DNA of 64,000 nucleotides from JACVRW01 sp963734365. Its GTDB lineage: Bacteria; Actinomycetota; Thermoleophilia; Solirubrobacterales; Thermoleophilaceae. Below the pieces are notes generated by a model. It ran no database searches, had not been told where the DNA came from, and worked only from the letters and a program-made list of their open reading frames with translations. Every line of letters begins with the position of its first letter. Position 1 is the stretch's first letter. Positions 38,417 to 46,676 of this stretch are shown piece by piece. The position numbers and the translations under genes are program-made. The stretch spans positions 310,001 to 374,000 of the forward strand of contig CAVTGV010000010.1 of NCBI GenBank assembly GCA_963734365.1. The letters run 5' to 3'.

Positions 38417-40018
38417 TCAGCGGATCACGATGGCGTCGCCGACGGCGCGCTCGCCACTCGCATCTGACGGGTGGGAGATCAGCGAGCCGCGGATCACCAT
38501 GGCCGTCGAGCCGCCCCCGTCGAGGTTGATCGCCTCGGTCATGCCGAGCGATCTCGCGACAGCGGCGGTCTCGGGGATCGATAGGCCGAGCTCGCCGAGC
38601 TGGCGGCCATCCACCGTCACGAACAGGGTTCGCCCTCGCGCGTCGGTCCCGGCGAAGGTTCGCGGGTTGCGCTGCACGAACCAGCCGTAGTCGAAGCTCG
38701 GGTTGTCCGGCTGGTGCATCCCGTCCTGCTGCTGGGTGATGTGCACCGCGCCATCCTCCATGAGCAGCGGCCCGCCGTTGATGACCGTCGTGTGGGGACG
38801 GGTGAGCGGGCGGCCGCGATAGCGCAGGCCGGTCCTCACGTGGACACGGTCGCCGGGCTCGAGCGCTGCGACAGCCGGGGCGAGATCGCCGGTGGCCTGC
38901 AGCGTGCGCCGGCCGGCGGCGAGCGCCGTTCCGCGGCTTTGGTGGACGGCGACGACCCGTCCGGAGCGGTCGACGATCGCCTCGGCACCCGGACCGGAGG
39001 GACTTGCCGGCCCGAAGGCGGGCTTGAACAGCACGAGCTCGTCGTCGTCGGTGCAGGTCACATCGTGCAGCGGGTGCCACGTGATCAGGTCATCGAATGT
39101 GCCGCCGCAGTTGCGGATGAGGCCCGGCACGCGGTTGAGGCCATCGAGCTCGATGGTCCCGGAAGGGAGCCGCGCCGAGCCGGACCATGAGGGTCGAACG
39201 ATGCGGGTGCTGCGACCCCGGTCGCGCAGGACGAGCACAGGCCGGTCCCCGATCGGCTCGGACTGCAGCCGGCCCCGGTAGACGCCGGCGCCGGCGGGGT
39301 CGCCCTCGGCTCCCGCCGCGGGGTCGAACACGAAGAAGCCGGCGTTGAGGGCAACGGTCGCCCGCTCCAGGGCGGCGAGCTCGGTTGTCGTCTCGCGGTC
39401 CTCGAGCGTCGGGCCAAAGGTACCGCGCAGCCGGCCGTGGAAACGCCGGGGGTCCACCGTGACCACGTTGACCGTCCAGGGCCCGCGAGCGGCAGAGTCG
39501 CCGTCCCAGCCGGAGTACCACGCGCGGCCCGAGAAGCCGGCCGCCGTGAGCCGGGCGACCTCGGCGGAGGCTGCTGCCTGAGTGCCGAACGTCGTGCGCA
39601 ACCGGACGCGGTATCCGAGGGTGCCCGCGGGAACGTCGGCAGTCTGCGGCTGCTCCACTCGCTGCGCCTCCGACGCGAAGCCCGCAGCGGTCAGCTCGCC
39701 TGCGAAGGCCTCGGCGCTCGACTGGTCCTGGATCGAGCGCGGCGGTGCGTCGGGATCGGGGCTGGATGTGCCGCCGGGGATGTTCATCTCCACCACCCAG
39801 ACAGCGGCTGGGTCCGGGGCGCCTCGCCGGATCTGAGTGAGGGTCACCCCTGGCTGGACCGACCTCACATCCCGGCTCTCCTGCAGGCCGGCCGGTCCCA
39901 GCTGGAGAGGCGGTGGGTGCCGGTGGCCGGTCCGGGCCAAGGCGGGCGCAGCCGTGGCTGTCGCCGTGCACAGGAGGGCCGCCAGAATCGCAGTCCATCG
40001 TGTCGCGCTACCGCTCAC
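38417..40018 (-). CDS. Secreted phosphodiester glycosidase (NAGPA) domain protein with SPOR-like region
   Basis: 533 residues from GTG 40018. A signal peptide (ILAALLCTATATAAPALA) is followed by a region around residues 85-155 with two repeats resembling SPOR or peptidoglycan-binding modules (SAEAFAGELTAAGFASEAQR and AASAEVARLTAAGFSGRAWY). The C-terminal NAGPA-type domain carries VALNAGFFVFDP, HTTVINGGPLLMEDG, LFVTVDGRQLGELGLSI and AINLDGGGSTAMVIRG. The domain family cleaves GlcNAc-1-phosphodiesters; an envelope role is likely. It begins 4 nt after the SRPBCC gene. Confidence 0.88.
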   Translation of the reverse strand: MSGSATRWTAILAALLCTATATAAPALARTGHRHPPPLQLGPAGLQESRDVRSVQPGVTLTQIRRGAPDPAAVWVVEMNIPGGTSSPDPDAPPRSIQDQSSAEAFAGELTAAGFASEAQRVEQPQTADVPAGTLGYRVRLRTTFGTQAAASAEVARLTAAGFSGRAWYSGWDGDSAARGPWTVNVVTVDPRRFHGRLRGTFGPTLEDRETTTELAALERATVALNAGFFVFDPAAGAEGDPAGAGVYRGRLQSEPIGDRPVLVLRDRGRSTRIVRPSWSGSARLPSGTIELDGLNRVPGLIRNCGGTFDDLITWHPLHDVTCTDDDELVLFKPAFGPASPSGPGAEAIVDRSGRVVAVHQSRGTALAAGRRTLQATGDLAPAVAALEPGDRVHVRTGLRYRGRPLTRPHTTVINGGPLLMEDGAVHITQQQDGMHQPDNPSFDYGWFVQRNPRTFAGTDARGRTLFVTVDGRQLGELGLSIPETAAVARSLGMTEAINLDGGGSTAMVIRGSLISHPSDASGERAVGDAIVIR

Positions 40019-40022
40019 ACGG

Positions 40023-40335
40023 TCAGCTTTCCCGGAGCAGTCGCTCGGCGAACCTCCCCAGGTAGAGCGGCCAGCCCTGGTCGCCGCCGACTCCGTCACG
40101 CCCGGCCTCCCAGCCCGCGAGCCCAGCGGCACTCGCTTCCGTCCACGCCACGGTCGTAGATGTGACCGCCCACGTGCGACTCGAAGACCGTCTCGGCGAT
40201 CTCAACCTCGAGCAGGTTGTGCTCGCGCGGCTTGAAGCTGCCGAAGTCATCGGTGAAGACCGAGAAGGCGCGCTCGATCGGTGCTTCGACGACGGTTGAG
40301 TGGCGTATCGAGGTTTGCGATGCCTGGGTGCTCAT
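40023..40335 (-). pseudogene. SRPBCC/AHSA1-type protein with an internal deletion
   Basis: The start is normal for AHSA1-like proteins (IRHSTVVEAPIERAFSVFTDDFGSFK, HVGGHIYDRGVDGSECRWAR). The end is also family-like but in another frame (GRDGVGGDQGWPLYLGRFAERLL). Members are usually about 150-160 residues, so roughly 50 residues of the middle beta strands are missing, with the joint near 40105-40120. The ATG overlaps the stop of the upstream ArsR-type gene (ATGA), the classic regulator/SRPBCC pair. Non-functional as written. Confidence 0.75.
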
Positions 40336-40649
40336 GAGGTCTCCGTTTCTTGCTCGACGGCTGTCCTGTAGTCGGCCAAGGCTTGGTCCCAGAAGTGGTC
40401 GAGATAGGCGCGCAGGGCGGCGAGTCCGTCGCGATCCACCTGGTAGATGCGCCGCGTCCCGACGGGCTGGTCGACCACGAGCCGGGCAGCCTTCAGCACC
40501 TTCAGGTGCTGGGAGACGGCGGGGCGGCTGATCGGCAGCTCGCGGGCGAGCTCACCGACGGCGCGCGGACGGTTCGCGAGCTGCTCGAAGATCGCGCGCC
40601 TCGTCGGATCGCCGAGTGCCGTCCACCCAGTCCACGTGGTGGGGGCCAA
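40332..40649 (-). CDS. ArsR-family winged-helix repressor (SRPBCC-linked type)
   Basis: 105 residues: TALGDPTRRAIFEQLANRP, the recognition region LPISRPAVSQHLKVLKAARLV and the wing QPVGTRRIYQVDRDGLAAL. No metal-binding Cys are seen. This ArsR subgroup is almost always coupled to an AHSA1/SRPBCC gene, as here by a 4-nt overlap. TTG appears to be the start. Confidence 0.9.
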   Translation of the reverse strand: MAPTTWTGWTALGDPTRRAIFEQLANRPRAVGELARELPISRPAVSQHLKVLKAARLVVDQPVGTRRIYQVDRDGLAALRAYLDHFWDQALADYRTAVEQETETS

Positions 40650-40669
40650 CTGGACATCTCAACGGATGT

Positions 40670-40675
40670 TAGGAT
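40670..40675 (+). promoter_or_regulatory. -10-like TAGGAT before the metal-sensing ArsR gene
   Basis: TAGGAT ends 9 nt before GTG 40685. It is in the 35-nt gap between two divergent ArsR-type genes, so either repressor could act here. Confidence 0.35.
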
Positions 40676-40684
40676 GCGGTCCCC

Positions 40685-41038
40685 GTGGCCGACGACCGTT
40701 GCGACATCCTCTGCCTCGATCTGGAGAAGGCCGAAGATCTGCGCTCGCGCCGCCTCAGCCCGGCCCACGCCGAGCGAGTGGCGGGCCACGCCAAGGCGCT
40801 TGGAGACCCGACCCGTCTGACGCTGGCCGCCGCCCTCGGTGAGGGAGGCGAGCTCTGCGTCTGCGACCTCGCTTGGGTGGTTGAGCGGGCCGAGAACCTC
40901 GTCTCCCACCACCTGCGTCTGTTGCGCTCGGCGGGTCTGGTCACGAGTCGGCGCGACGGCAGGATGGTGATGTACTCGCTCAGCGAACGCGGGGGCGAGC
41001 TGCTCGCCGCGACGCTCGCCGAAGGCGCGGCCAGGTGA
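40685..41038 (+). CDS. ArsR/SmtB metal-sensing repressor
   Basis: 117 residues with HAKALGDPTRLTLAAAL and, in the recognition-helix region, ELCVCDLAWVVERAENLVSHHLRLL. The CVC motif there is the alpha-3 metal site of CadC/CmtR/SmtB sensors, and extra Cys lie near the N-terminus (CDILCLDL), as in Cd/Pb/Zn sensors. It overlaps the downstream cation transporter gene by GTGA, so it probably represses its own efflux operon. Confidence 0.92.
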   Translation: MADDRCDILCLDLEKAEDLRSRRLSPAHAERVAGHAKALGDPTRLTLAAALGEGGELCVCDLAWVVERAENLVSHHLRLLRSAGLVTSRRDGRMVMYSLSERGGELLAATLAEGAAR

Positions 41039-41748
41039 GCCAGGCGACGCTACCCACGCTGGCGCCGGCGTCCCCGCCGCAAAGAGACCAACCCAGCGCG
41101 GAGTGGCTGGCGGCGGCCAGGCGAGCTCGCGCCCTGTCCTGGCTCAGCCTGGTGTGGATGGGCGCCGAGGGCGCCATCGCCATCAGCGCCGGCATCGTCG
41201 CGGGGTCCATCGCGCTCATCGGGTTCGGGATCGATTCCGCGATCGAGGGCGTGGCGAGCCTGGTGATCGTGTGGCGGTTCACGGGCCATCGACTGCTCTC
41301 GCAGGCCGCGGAGGAACGTGCGCAGAAGCTCGTTGCGATCCAGTTCTTCCTGCTGGCCCCGTTCGTCGGCTTCGAGGCCGTCCGCCATCTGATCACGGCC
41401 CATGAGGTCGAGACCAGTGTGCTGGGCATGGTCCTGACGGCGACGAGCCTGGTGGGGATGCCCTTCCTCGGGATCGCCAAGCAGCGTCTCGCCGACACGC
41501 TCGGCAGCTCGGCCACTCACGGGGAGGGCGCGCAGAACCTGCTCTGCGCCTACCTGGCCGGTGCCGTCTTCCTCGGCCTGGCGGGCAACGCCCTGTTTGG
41601 CTGGTGGTGGCTCGACCCGGTCGCGGCCCTGCTGATCGCCGGCGTGGCCGTCAAGGAAGGCCTCGCGACCTGGCGCGGCGAGGGCTGCTGCGTAGGCCCG
41701 TCGCTGAACGCGCCCGCGGCTGCCTGCCACGACGACTGCTGCGACTGA
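41035..41748 (+). CDS. Cation diffusion facilitator-type metal efflux protein
   Basis: 237 residues with six membrane helices; IALIGFGIDSAIEGVASLVIVW carries the Asp of the CDF transport site (usually xHxxxD). The C-terminal tail is GEGCCVGPSLNAPAAACHDDCCD, unusually Cys- and Asp-rich, suggesting soft-metal binding. There is no CDF cytoplasmic ferredoxin-like domain, so this is the short subtype. It is translationally coupled to the ArsR/SmtB sensor. Confidence 0.9.
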   Translation: MSQATLPTLAPASPPQRDQPSAEWLAAARRARALSWLSLVWMGAEGAIAISAGIVAGSIALIGFGIDSAIEGVASLVIVWRFTGHRLLSQAAEERAQKLVAIQFFLLAPFVGFEAVRHLITAHEVETSVLGMVLTATSLVGMPFLGIAKQRLADTLGSSATHGEGAQNLLCAYLAGAVFLGLAGNALFGWWWLDPVAALLIAGVAVKEGLATWRGEGCCVGPSLNAPAAACHDDCCD

Positions 41749-41840
41749 GGCACCCCCGAGCCCCGCGCGGCGCAGGCCCGTCTCCAAAATCACCCCGCCG
41801 GGATGACGCCGCAGCGCAGACCGTCGGCCATCGTGGTGCG

Positions 41841-43089
41841 GTGGAGTGGGCCCTTGCCATCGTGGCTTGCACGCTGCTCGCAGTGGCGGCGATCTCGGGG
41901 CGACTGTCCGGGACCGTCGTCACGCCGGCGATGGTCTTCGTCGCGGTGGGCCTGCTCGTCGGACCCGAGGTTCTTGGCGAGATCGATCTCGAAAGCTCGA
42001 GCGGGACCGTGCGAGCGCTCGCGGAGGGGACGTTGGCGCTGGTGCTGTTCTGCGACGCCTCGCGCATCGATCTGGGGATGCTGCGCCGCGAGGTCGGGGT
42101 GCCGGTGCGCCTGCTCGGGATCGGACTGCCGCTCACGATCGCGCTCGGTGCCCTTACGGCGGCGGTCCTCTTCGACCGGCTGAGTATCGAGGAGGCCGTG
42201 ATCTTGTCGATCGTGTTGGCGCCGACCGACGCCGCGCTGGGACAGGCGGTCGTCGACCGAGCCGCGCGTGCCGGGCCGGATCCGCCAGGGGCTCAACGTC
42301 GAGAGCGGGCTCAACGACGGAATCTGCGTGCCGCTGCTGTTCGCCGCCGTGGCGGTGGCCGACGTCGAATCGGAGATCTCGGAAGGCCGCAGCGCCGCGA
42401 CGCTGCTGCTCGAGGAGATCGGCTACGGCGTCGTCGGCGGCGTGGTGGGCGGGCTCGTGGTCGCGGCGATCATCATCTACGCCGGCCGCCGGGACCTGAT
42501 CGCGGACCAGTGGCGTCAGGTGATCCCGGGCGCCGGCGCCGCGCTCGCCTACGGCACAGCCAGCGCGCTCGGTGGCTCGGGGTTCATCGCCGCGTTCGTC
42601 GCGGGCATGACCTTCCGGCTGGCGCTCGGGCGCGACCCCGCGAACATCAACGACCTCAGCGAGCAGGTGGGCAACGTGCTCAATGGGGTGACCTTCCTCT
42701 TCTTCGGGGCGATTCTCCTCGGTCCCGCGCTCGGCGAGCTGACTTGGCAGCTTGCTCTGTACGCGGTCCTCAGCCTGACGCTGGCGCGGATGCTGCCCGT
42801 CGTGATCGCGATGCTCGGCTCCCGCGCTCGGCCGCCGACGCTCGCCTTCCTCGGCTGGTTCGGTCCCCGCGGCCTGGCATCGATCGTGTTCGCGGTCATC
42901 GTGATCGAGGAGGCAAGCCTCCCCCACGAGCACCTGATCGTGCTCGCGATCTACCTCACCGTCGGGCTCTCGGTCTTCGCCCACGGCCTGAGCGCAGCGC
43001 CGTTCGCGAACCGCTATGCCCGCTGGTACGAGCAGCACCCGCGCGACCAGGCTCCGCCGATGGAGAGCGCCCCAACCGATGTGACATGA
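41841..43089 (+). pseudogene. CPA1-type Na+/H+ antiporter, one frameshift
   Basis: The first segment (VEWALAIVACTLLAVAAISGR, LALVLFCDASRIDLG, LSIVLAPTDAALGQAVV) and the second (GRIRQGLNVESGLNDGI, ASALGGSGFIAAFVAG, FLGWFGPRGLASIVFAV) are both standard CPA1 blocks, including the ND pair of the ion site. They are in different frames; removing one base near 42250-42255 gives a continuous 415-residue protein. GTG 41841 is the probable start. Otherwise intact, so an assembly error is quite likely. Confidence 0.82.
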
Positions 43090-43124
43090 GCCCGCGGAGC
43101 GGTAGCGTAGCCCGCCGAGGTGGC

Positions 43125-43961
43125 ATGACTGAGGGAATGGTCTGGATCGAGGGCAGTCGCTTCCCAATGGGAAGCGACTCGGCCTACCCCGAGGAGGGCC
43201 CAGTCCGGGAGGTCGAGGTCGGCGGGTTCTTCATCGACCCGCACACCGTCACGAACAGGGATTGGAACCGGTTCGTGCAGGACACCGGCTACGTGACGCT
43301 CGCCGAGCGCTCCCCGGAGCCCGCCGACTACCCCGATGCCGACCCCGCGCTGCTCGTGCCCGGCTCGAGCGTGTTCGTCCAGCCGCGACGCCCCGTCAGC
43401 CTCAATGACCCCTACCAGTGGTGGGCGTATGTGCCGGGGGCGGATTGGCGCCATCCGCGCGGCCCGGAGACCTCAGCGAAGAAGCTCTCGAAGCACCCGG
43501 TGGTCCACGTCGCCTACGAGGACGCCGTGGCGTACGCCGGCTGGGCGGGCAAACAGCTGCCGACCGAGGCGGAATGGGAGTTCGCGGCGCGTGGCGGCCT
43601 CGTCGGAGCCGAGTATTCCTGGGGCGACGAGCTCAACCCCGGGGGGCAGCAGATGGCGAACACATGGCAGGGCGAGTTCCCGGTTCACAACGAGCTCCTC
43701 GACGGGTTCGAGTGGACGGCCCCGGTGGGGTCGTTTCCACCCAACGGCTACGGGCTCTACGAGATGACCGGGAACGTGTGGGAGTGGACCGCCGACGCAT
43801 ATGAGGGGCCCGCGGAACCCATCCCACGCAAGGTCACGAAAGGCGGCTCCTTCCTGTGCGCGGCCAACTACTGCCGCCGCTACCGGCCGGCGGCGCGGAT
43901 GGCGCAGCCGGAGGACACGTCGACCTGCCACCTCGGCTTCCGCTGCGTCGTGAGGCCCTGA
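43125..43961 (+). CDS. Formylglycine-generating enzyme (FGE/SUMF1 family)
   Basis: 278 residues with the full FGE-sulfatase fold: MVWIEGSRFPMGSDSAYPEEGP, FFIDPHTVTNRDWNRFVQDTG, WAGKQLPTEAEWEFAARGG, YEMTGNVWEWTADAY and, decisively, GGSFLCAANYCRRYRPAAR, whose two Cys match the copper-binding active-site pair of true FGEs. It oxidises a sulfatase Cys to formylglycine. No sulfatase gene is in the window, so its client is elsewhere. Follows the antiporter gene by 36 nt. Confidence 0.95.
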   Translation: MTEGMVWIEGSRFPMGSDSAYPEEGPVREVEVGGFFIDPHTVTNRDWNRFVQDTGYVTLAERSPEPADYPDADPALLVPGSSVFVQPRRPVSLNDPYQWWAYVPGADWRHPRGPETSAKKLSKHPVVHVAYEDAVAYAGWAGKQLPTEAEWEFAARGGLVGAEYSWGDELNPGGQQMANTWQGEFPVHNELLDGFEWTAPVGSFPPNGYGLYEMTGNVWEWTADAYEGPAEPIPRKVTKGGSFLCAANYCRRYRPAARMAQPEDTSTCHLGFRCVVRP

Positions 43962-44037
43962 GCCGTCACGCTCAGTCGAGTCACGCGGCCTCGATCGTGA
44001 CCGGACGCCCAACTCCGCCCACGCCCTGTAGAAGCAG

Positions 44038-44057
44038 AAACCCCGCCGTAGCGGGGC
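44038..44057 (-). terminator. Rho-independent terminator of tRNA-Asp
   Basis: On the minus strand a CCCCGC-TACG-GCGGGG hairpin is followed by TTTCTGCTTC, 11 nt downstream of the mature tRNA 3' end. The T-run is short but the stem is strong. Confidence 0.7.
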
Positions 44058-44067
44058 CTCTGTGGGA

Positions 44068-44141
<74 letters not shown>

Positions 44142-44199
44142 TCGGGCGATTGCCGAGCATAGCGGTCCCTTGGGGCCTGTCGCGCGCCCCTGTGGGTGA

Positions 44200-44213
44200 T
44201 TAGGGCGCCCTAA
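44200..44213. promoter_or_regulatory. Palindrome TTAGG-N4-CCTAA, copy 1
   Basis: TTAGGGCGCCCTAA is a perfect 14-bp palindrome. The TTAGG-N4-CCTAA arrangement is the core of DtxR/IdeR iron boxes. It lies 86 nt upstream of the TTG start at 44286. Confidence 0.5.
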
Positions 44214-44248
44214 CACCAACCGCCTGAGTCTGATATCAATCGGCCCTG

Positions 44249-44262
44249 TTAGGCAACCCTAA
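44249..44262. promoter_or_regulatory. Palindrome TTAGG-N4-CCTAA, copy 2
   Basis: TTAGGCAACCCTAA has the same TTAGG/CCTAA arms and a 4-nt spacer, with its centre 49 nt from copy 1. It is 23 nt before the TTG start of the transglutaminase-like gene. Confidence 0.5.
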
Positions 44263-44285
44263 CTCATGCGAGAAGAGGTACCAAG

Positions 44286-44930
44286 TTGGGAGCTTCAGAG
44301 CGACCGCCGGCTGAGGCGGCACACACCGGACGGCGGTCGTTCGCGGTCTTGGCTCGTGGATCGTGCGCACACCCCGAGCGCCTCCTGCTCGCGCTTGCTG
44401 CCGAGTTTCGCGCGGTGGACTGGGAGCAGACGCTCGAGCGGCTCGATGCGCTGGCCCGGCCCCTGTTCGGCATCGCCGCGCTGGACCCGGACGCGGCCGC
44501 CCGGCGTCTGCTCGCCGGGCTGGGGCGCGAGGAGGGCCTCCTCGCCGACCTGGAGGGAGTCGACGGCCTGTTGCTCGACTGCGTGGTGCGCTCGGGACGG
44601 GGCCACCCGGCACTGCTCGCCCTCCTCTACAGCGAGGTGGGCCGGCGTGCCGGCTTGACGGTGCGGGTGCTGTCGAGCCCGGAGCGCTGGTACGCCGGCG
44701 TAGAGGGGGAAGCCGAGGTCGTGTTGATCGATCCGGCTCCGACCGCTCAGAGCCGGCCGGCCGCCACCCAGCCGGTCAGGAGCTACTGCGGCCATGAGCT
44801 CGCCTACGCGGTGCTCGGCGGACTGGCGCGCCGCTTCGACGCCCAAGGCGCCGGCGCCGAGGCCGAACGGGCTCGGCTGCTGAGCGAGCATCTGCCGGTG
44901 GTGCGCGCCTGCGGGCCGGGACCGGCGTGA
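44286..44930 (+). CDS. Transglutaminase-like (SirB1-type) protein, first of a tandem pair
   Basis: 214 residues. Features resemble the SirB1/transglutaminase-like superfamily (LERLDALARPLFG followed by DGLLLDCVVRSGRGHPALLALLYSEVGRRAGL, the usual 'naive leader then ALL/Y..V..R.G' region). A complete Cys-His-Asp triad is not obvious. The TTG at 44286 follows an AGAGG ribosome site by about 8 nt. Two DtxR-like palindromes precede it. The next gene is a paralogue overlapping by GTGA. Function unknown. Confidence 0.6.
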   Translation: MGASERPPAEAAHTGRRSFAVLARGSCAHPERLLLALAAEFRAVDWEQTLERLDALARPLFGIAALDPDAAARRLLAGLGREEGLLADLEGVDGLLLDCVVRSGRGHPALLALLYSEVGRRAGLTVRVLSSPERWYAGVEGEAEVVLIDPAPTAQSRPAATQPVRSYCGHELAYAVLGGLARRFDAQGAGAEAERARLLSEHLPVVRACGPGPA

Positions 44931-45575
44931 GACCCGCGCTGCGCGGGCTGGCCGCCTATCGCGACAGCGAGCCGGCCCACGCCGAGCTCGCCCTGGCGCT
45001 GGTGGCCGAGCTTCGCTCCGTCGATGTGCTGGGCGTCGAGACTCAGCTGCACCGGCTCGCGGGAAGCGTGGCTCTGAACGGCGCCTCGGCGCCGCTCGCC
45101 CAGCTCGAACGGGTGGCCGAGACGGTGCTCGACTCGGTGAGTCTGCCCGACCGGCCGCCCGCCGACGACGGCGACCTGATCCTGAGCGAGGCCCTCGCCA
45201 GAGGGTGCGCCCAACCGGTTGTCACCGCCGTGCTCTGCGCGGAGGTCGGCCGCCGGCGCGGCGTCCCGCTCGGATCGTCAGCGACGGCCGGCGGCACTTC
45301 GTCGCCCACCGCGAGCCGGCCGTGCGAGTGGTGCTCGACTGCGGCCCCCACCGCGGTCTTCGCCCCGCCGCGGACCTCCAGGCCGACCTCTGCTGGCACT
45401 GCGCCCACCAGGTCTGCTGCGCGATGCTGCAGGCCCTGCTCAGCGCTCGCTCGACCGGGGTGATCTCGCCTGGGCCCTGCGGCTGGCGGAGCTCAGGCTC
45501 GAGCTTCCCTTCGACGCTGACACGCGGCAAGGTGCGCTCGAAGATCTGACCGCGCTACGGGCCCAGCTCAACTGA
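44927..45575 (+). pseudogene. Second SirB1-type protein, two frameshifts
   Basis: Begins PALRGLAAYRDSEPAHAELALALVAELRS and contains VVTAVLCAEVGRRRGVPLG, matching the preceding gene. Around 45271-45276 and again around 45438-45442 one base appears to be missing. With both restored it reads IVSDGRRHFVAHREPAVRVVLDCG, then LCWHCAHQVCCAMLQALL and ELRLELPFDADTRQGALEDL, a 216-residue protein close in length to its neighbour. The WHCAHQVCC stretch could bind metal. The GTG start overlaps the upstream stop. Confidence 0.6.
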
Positions 45576-46200
45576 CAGCGGGCGACCCCACGGACAGCGG
45601 GCGGGCCGGCCGACTGGGCCCGCCCTGCAGGACCCGGCGCCGTTCGAGGATGAGCAGCGCCATCGCGAAGTTCACCAGGCAGAAGTAGGCCGGGTAGAGG
45701 AGCAGCGAAACGTCGAGCGCGCCGACCGCGCCCACGGCCAGGGCGCCGGACACTCCGGCGAGGGCGAAGCAGGAGAGCGTCTCCGAGCCGGGGTCGCGCC
45801 AGGTCTTCGGCACCATCAACCCCGCGCCGAGCAGGTCGGCCACCACCACGCAGGCGGTGGCCACGAGCGGCTCGCCCGCCGCCATCCAGCCCACCACTCC
45901 GGCCGCCGCCAGCGCCATCACGATCAGCTCGCCGCGACTCAGCCCGCCCTCGCCCCGCCGGATCGAGAGGAGGAAGATCCCGCCGGTGAGGACGGTCTGA
46001 ACAGCCGTCATGAGCAGGCTCCAGGAGGCGCCGTCGGCGCGCTGCGAGAGGCACACGAGCACCGCCAGCGAGCTCCAGATCAGCCACGTGCCCCGGTGGG
46101 GCCGGGTGCTGCCGCTCAGCGTGTCGCGCACGTAGGGCAGCGTGTCGGCGACACCGGCGAGCGCAGCCATCACGCCCAGGGCCGGAGCCAGCTCGGTCAA
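45568..46200 (-). CDS. Multi-helix membrane protein coupled to speD
   Basis: 210 residues with about six to seven hydrophobic helices (for example TWLIWSSLAVLVCLSQ, LLMTAVQTVLTGGIFLLSI, LIVMALAAAGVVGWMAAG, LLLYPAYFCLVNFAMALLIL). TTG at 46200 is preferred because it forms a TTGA overlap with the stop of the decarboxylase gene. LADTLPYVRDTLSGSTRPHRGTW-like sequences occur in small SWEET-like/PQ-loop-type proteins, but I cannot assign it. A role linked to polyamines is suggested only by the operon. Confidence 0.65.
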   Translation of the reverse strand: MTELAPALGVMAALAGVADTLPYVRDTLSGSTRPHRGTWLIWSSLAVLVCLSQRADGASWSLLMTAVQTVLTGGIFLLSIRRGEGGLSRGELIVMALAAAGVVGWMAAGEPLVATACVVVADLLGAGLMVPKTWRDPGSETLSCFALAGVSGALAVGAVGALDVSLLLYPAYFCLVNFAMALLILERRRVLQGGPSRPARPLSVGSPAVS

Positions 46201-46586
46201 CGCTGGAGGACTGTGAGAGAGGAACGGCCGCCGAAGTGCTCGACGGCGATGTCGGCTGCCAGCTCCGGGATGAAGGGGCGGCAGGAGAAGATGTCGACGA
46301 AGCAGCGAGCGAAGACCTCGTCGGCGTGAAGGGTGATCGAGCTGGTCTCGATGAACTGCAGCGCCGACCAGCCCTCGAGCTCGCCGTCGCCGAAGCGGTC
46401 GAGGGCGAGGGGGCCGTGGGCCTGCATGCCCACCGCCTCGATCACCGCGGGCACAAAGCGCCGGATGTTGTCCGGGTCGCTCAGCAGCCTGACGTCGCAG
46501 TCGTGCAGGTCGATGGCCGCGAGCATCCCCCACGGCACATATCTCGGCGGCGGGCCGGCGGCGGAGCGGGGGGCGAGCAGTTCCAT
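46197..46586 (-). CDS. speD: S-adenosylmethionine decarboxylase-like protein (SpeD type)
   Basis: 129 residues, the size of prokaryotic class 1B AdoMetDC. The self-cleavage region is FIETSSITLHADE, with the Ser that becomes the pyruvoyl group and the proton-donor His. CFVDIFSCRPF carries the catalytic Cys, and HDCDVRLLSDPDNIRRFV fits the N-terminal strand/helix. It should supply decarboxylated SAM for aminopropyl transfer. No spermidine synthase gene is in the window; some SpeD homologues decarboxylate ornithine or arginine instead, so the substrate is not certain. Confidence 0.8.
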   Translation of the reverse strand: MELLAPRSAAGPPPRYVPWGMLAAIDLHDCDVRLLSDPDNIRRFVPAVIEAVGMQAHGPLALDRFGDGELEGWSALQFIETSSITLHADEVFARCFVDIFSCRPFIPELAADIAVEHFGGRSSLTVLQR

Positions 46587-46624
46587 GCTCCGTTTTTACG
46601 CTTCGCGGCGACCCCGAAGGGCGA

Positions 46625-46639
46625 CATCTGTCACAGATG
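46625..46639. repeat. 15-nt inverted repeat between speD and a small membrane gene
   Basis: CATCTGT-C-ACAGATG, a perfect 7-1-7 palindrome 39 nt upstream of the speD start. It could be an operator. There is no T-run to make it a terminator. Confidence 0.4.
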
Positions 46640-46676
46640 GAGCACGATCACGCCGTGGCTCCGGTACAAGCCGCCT

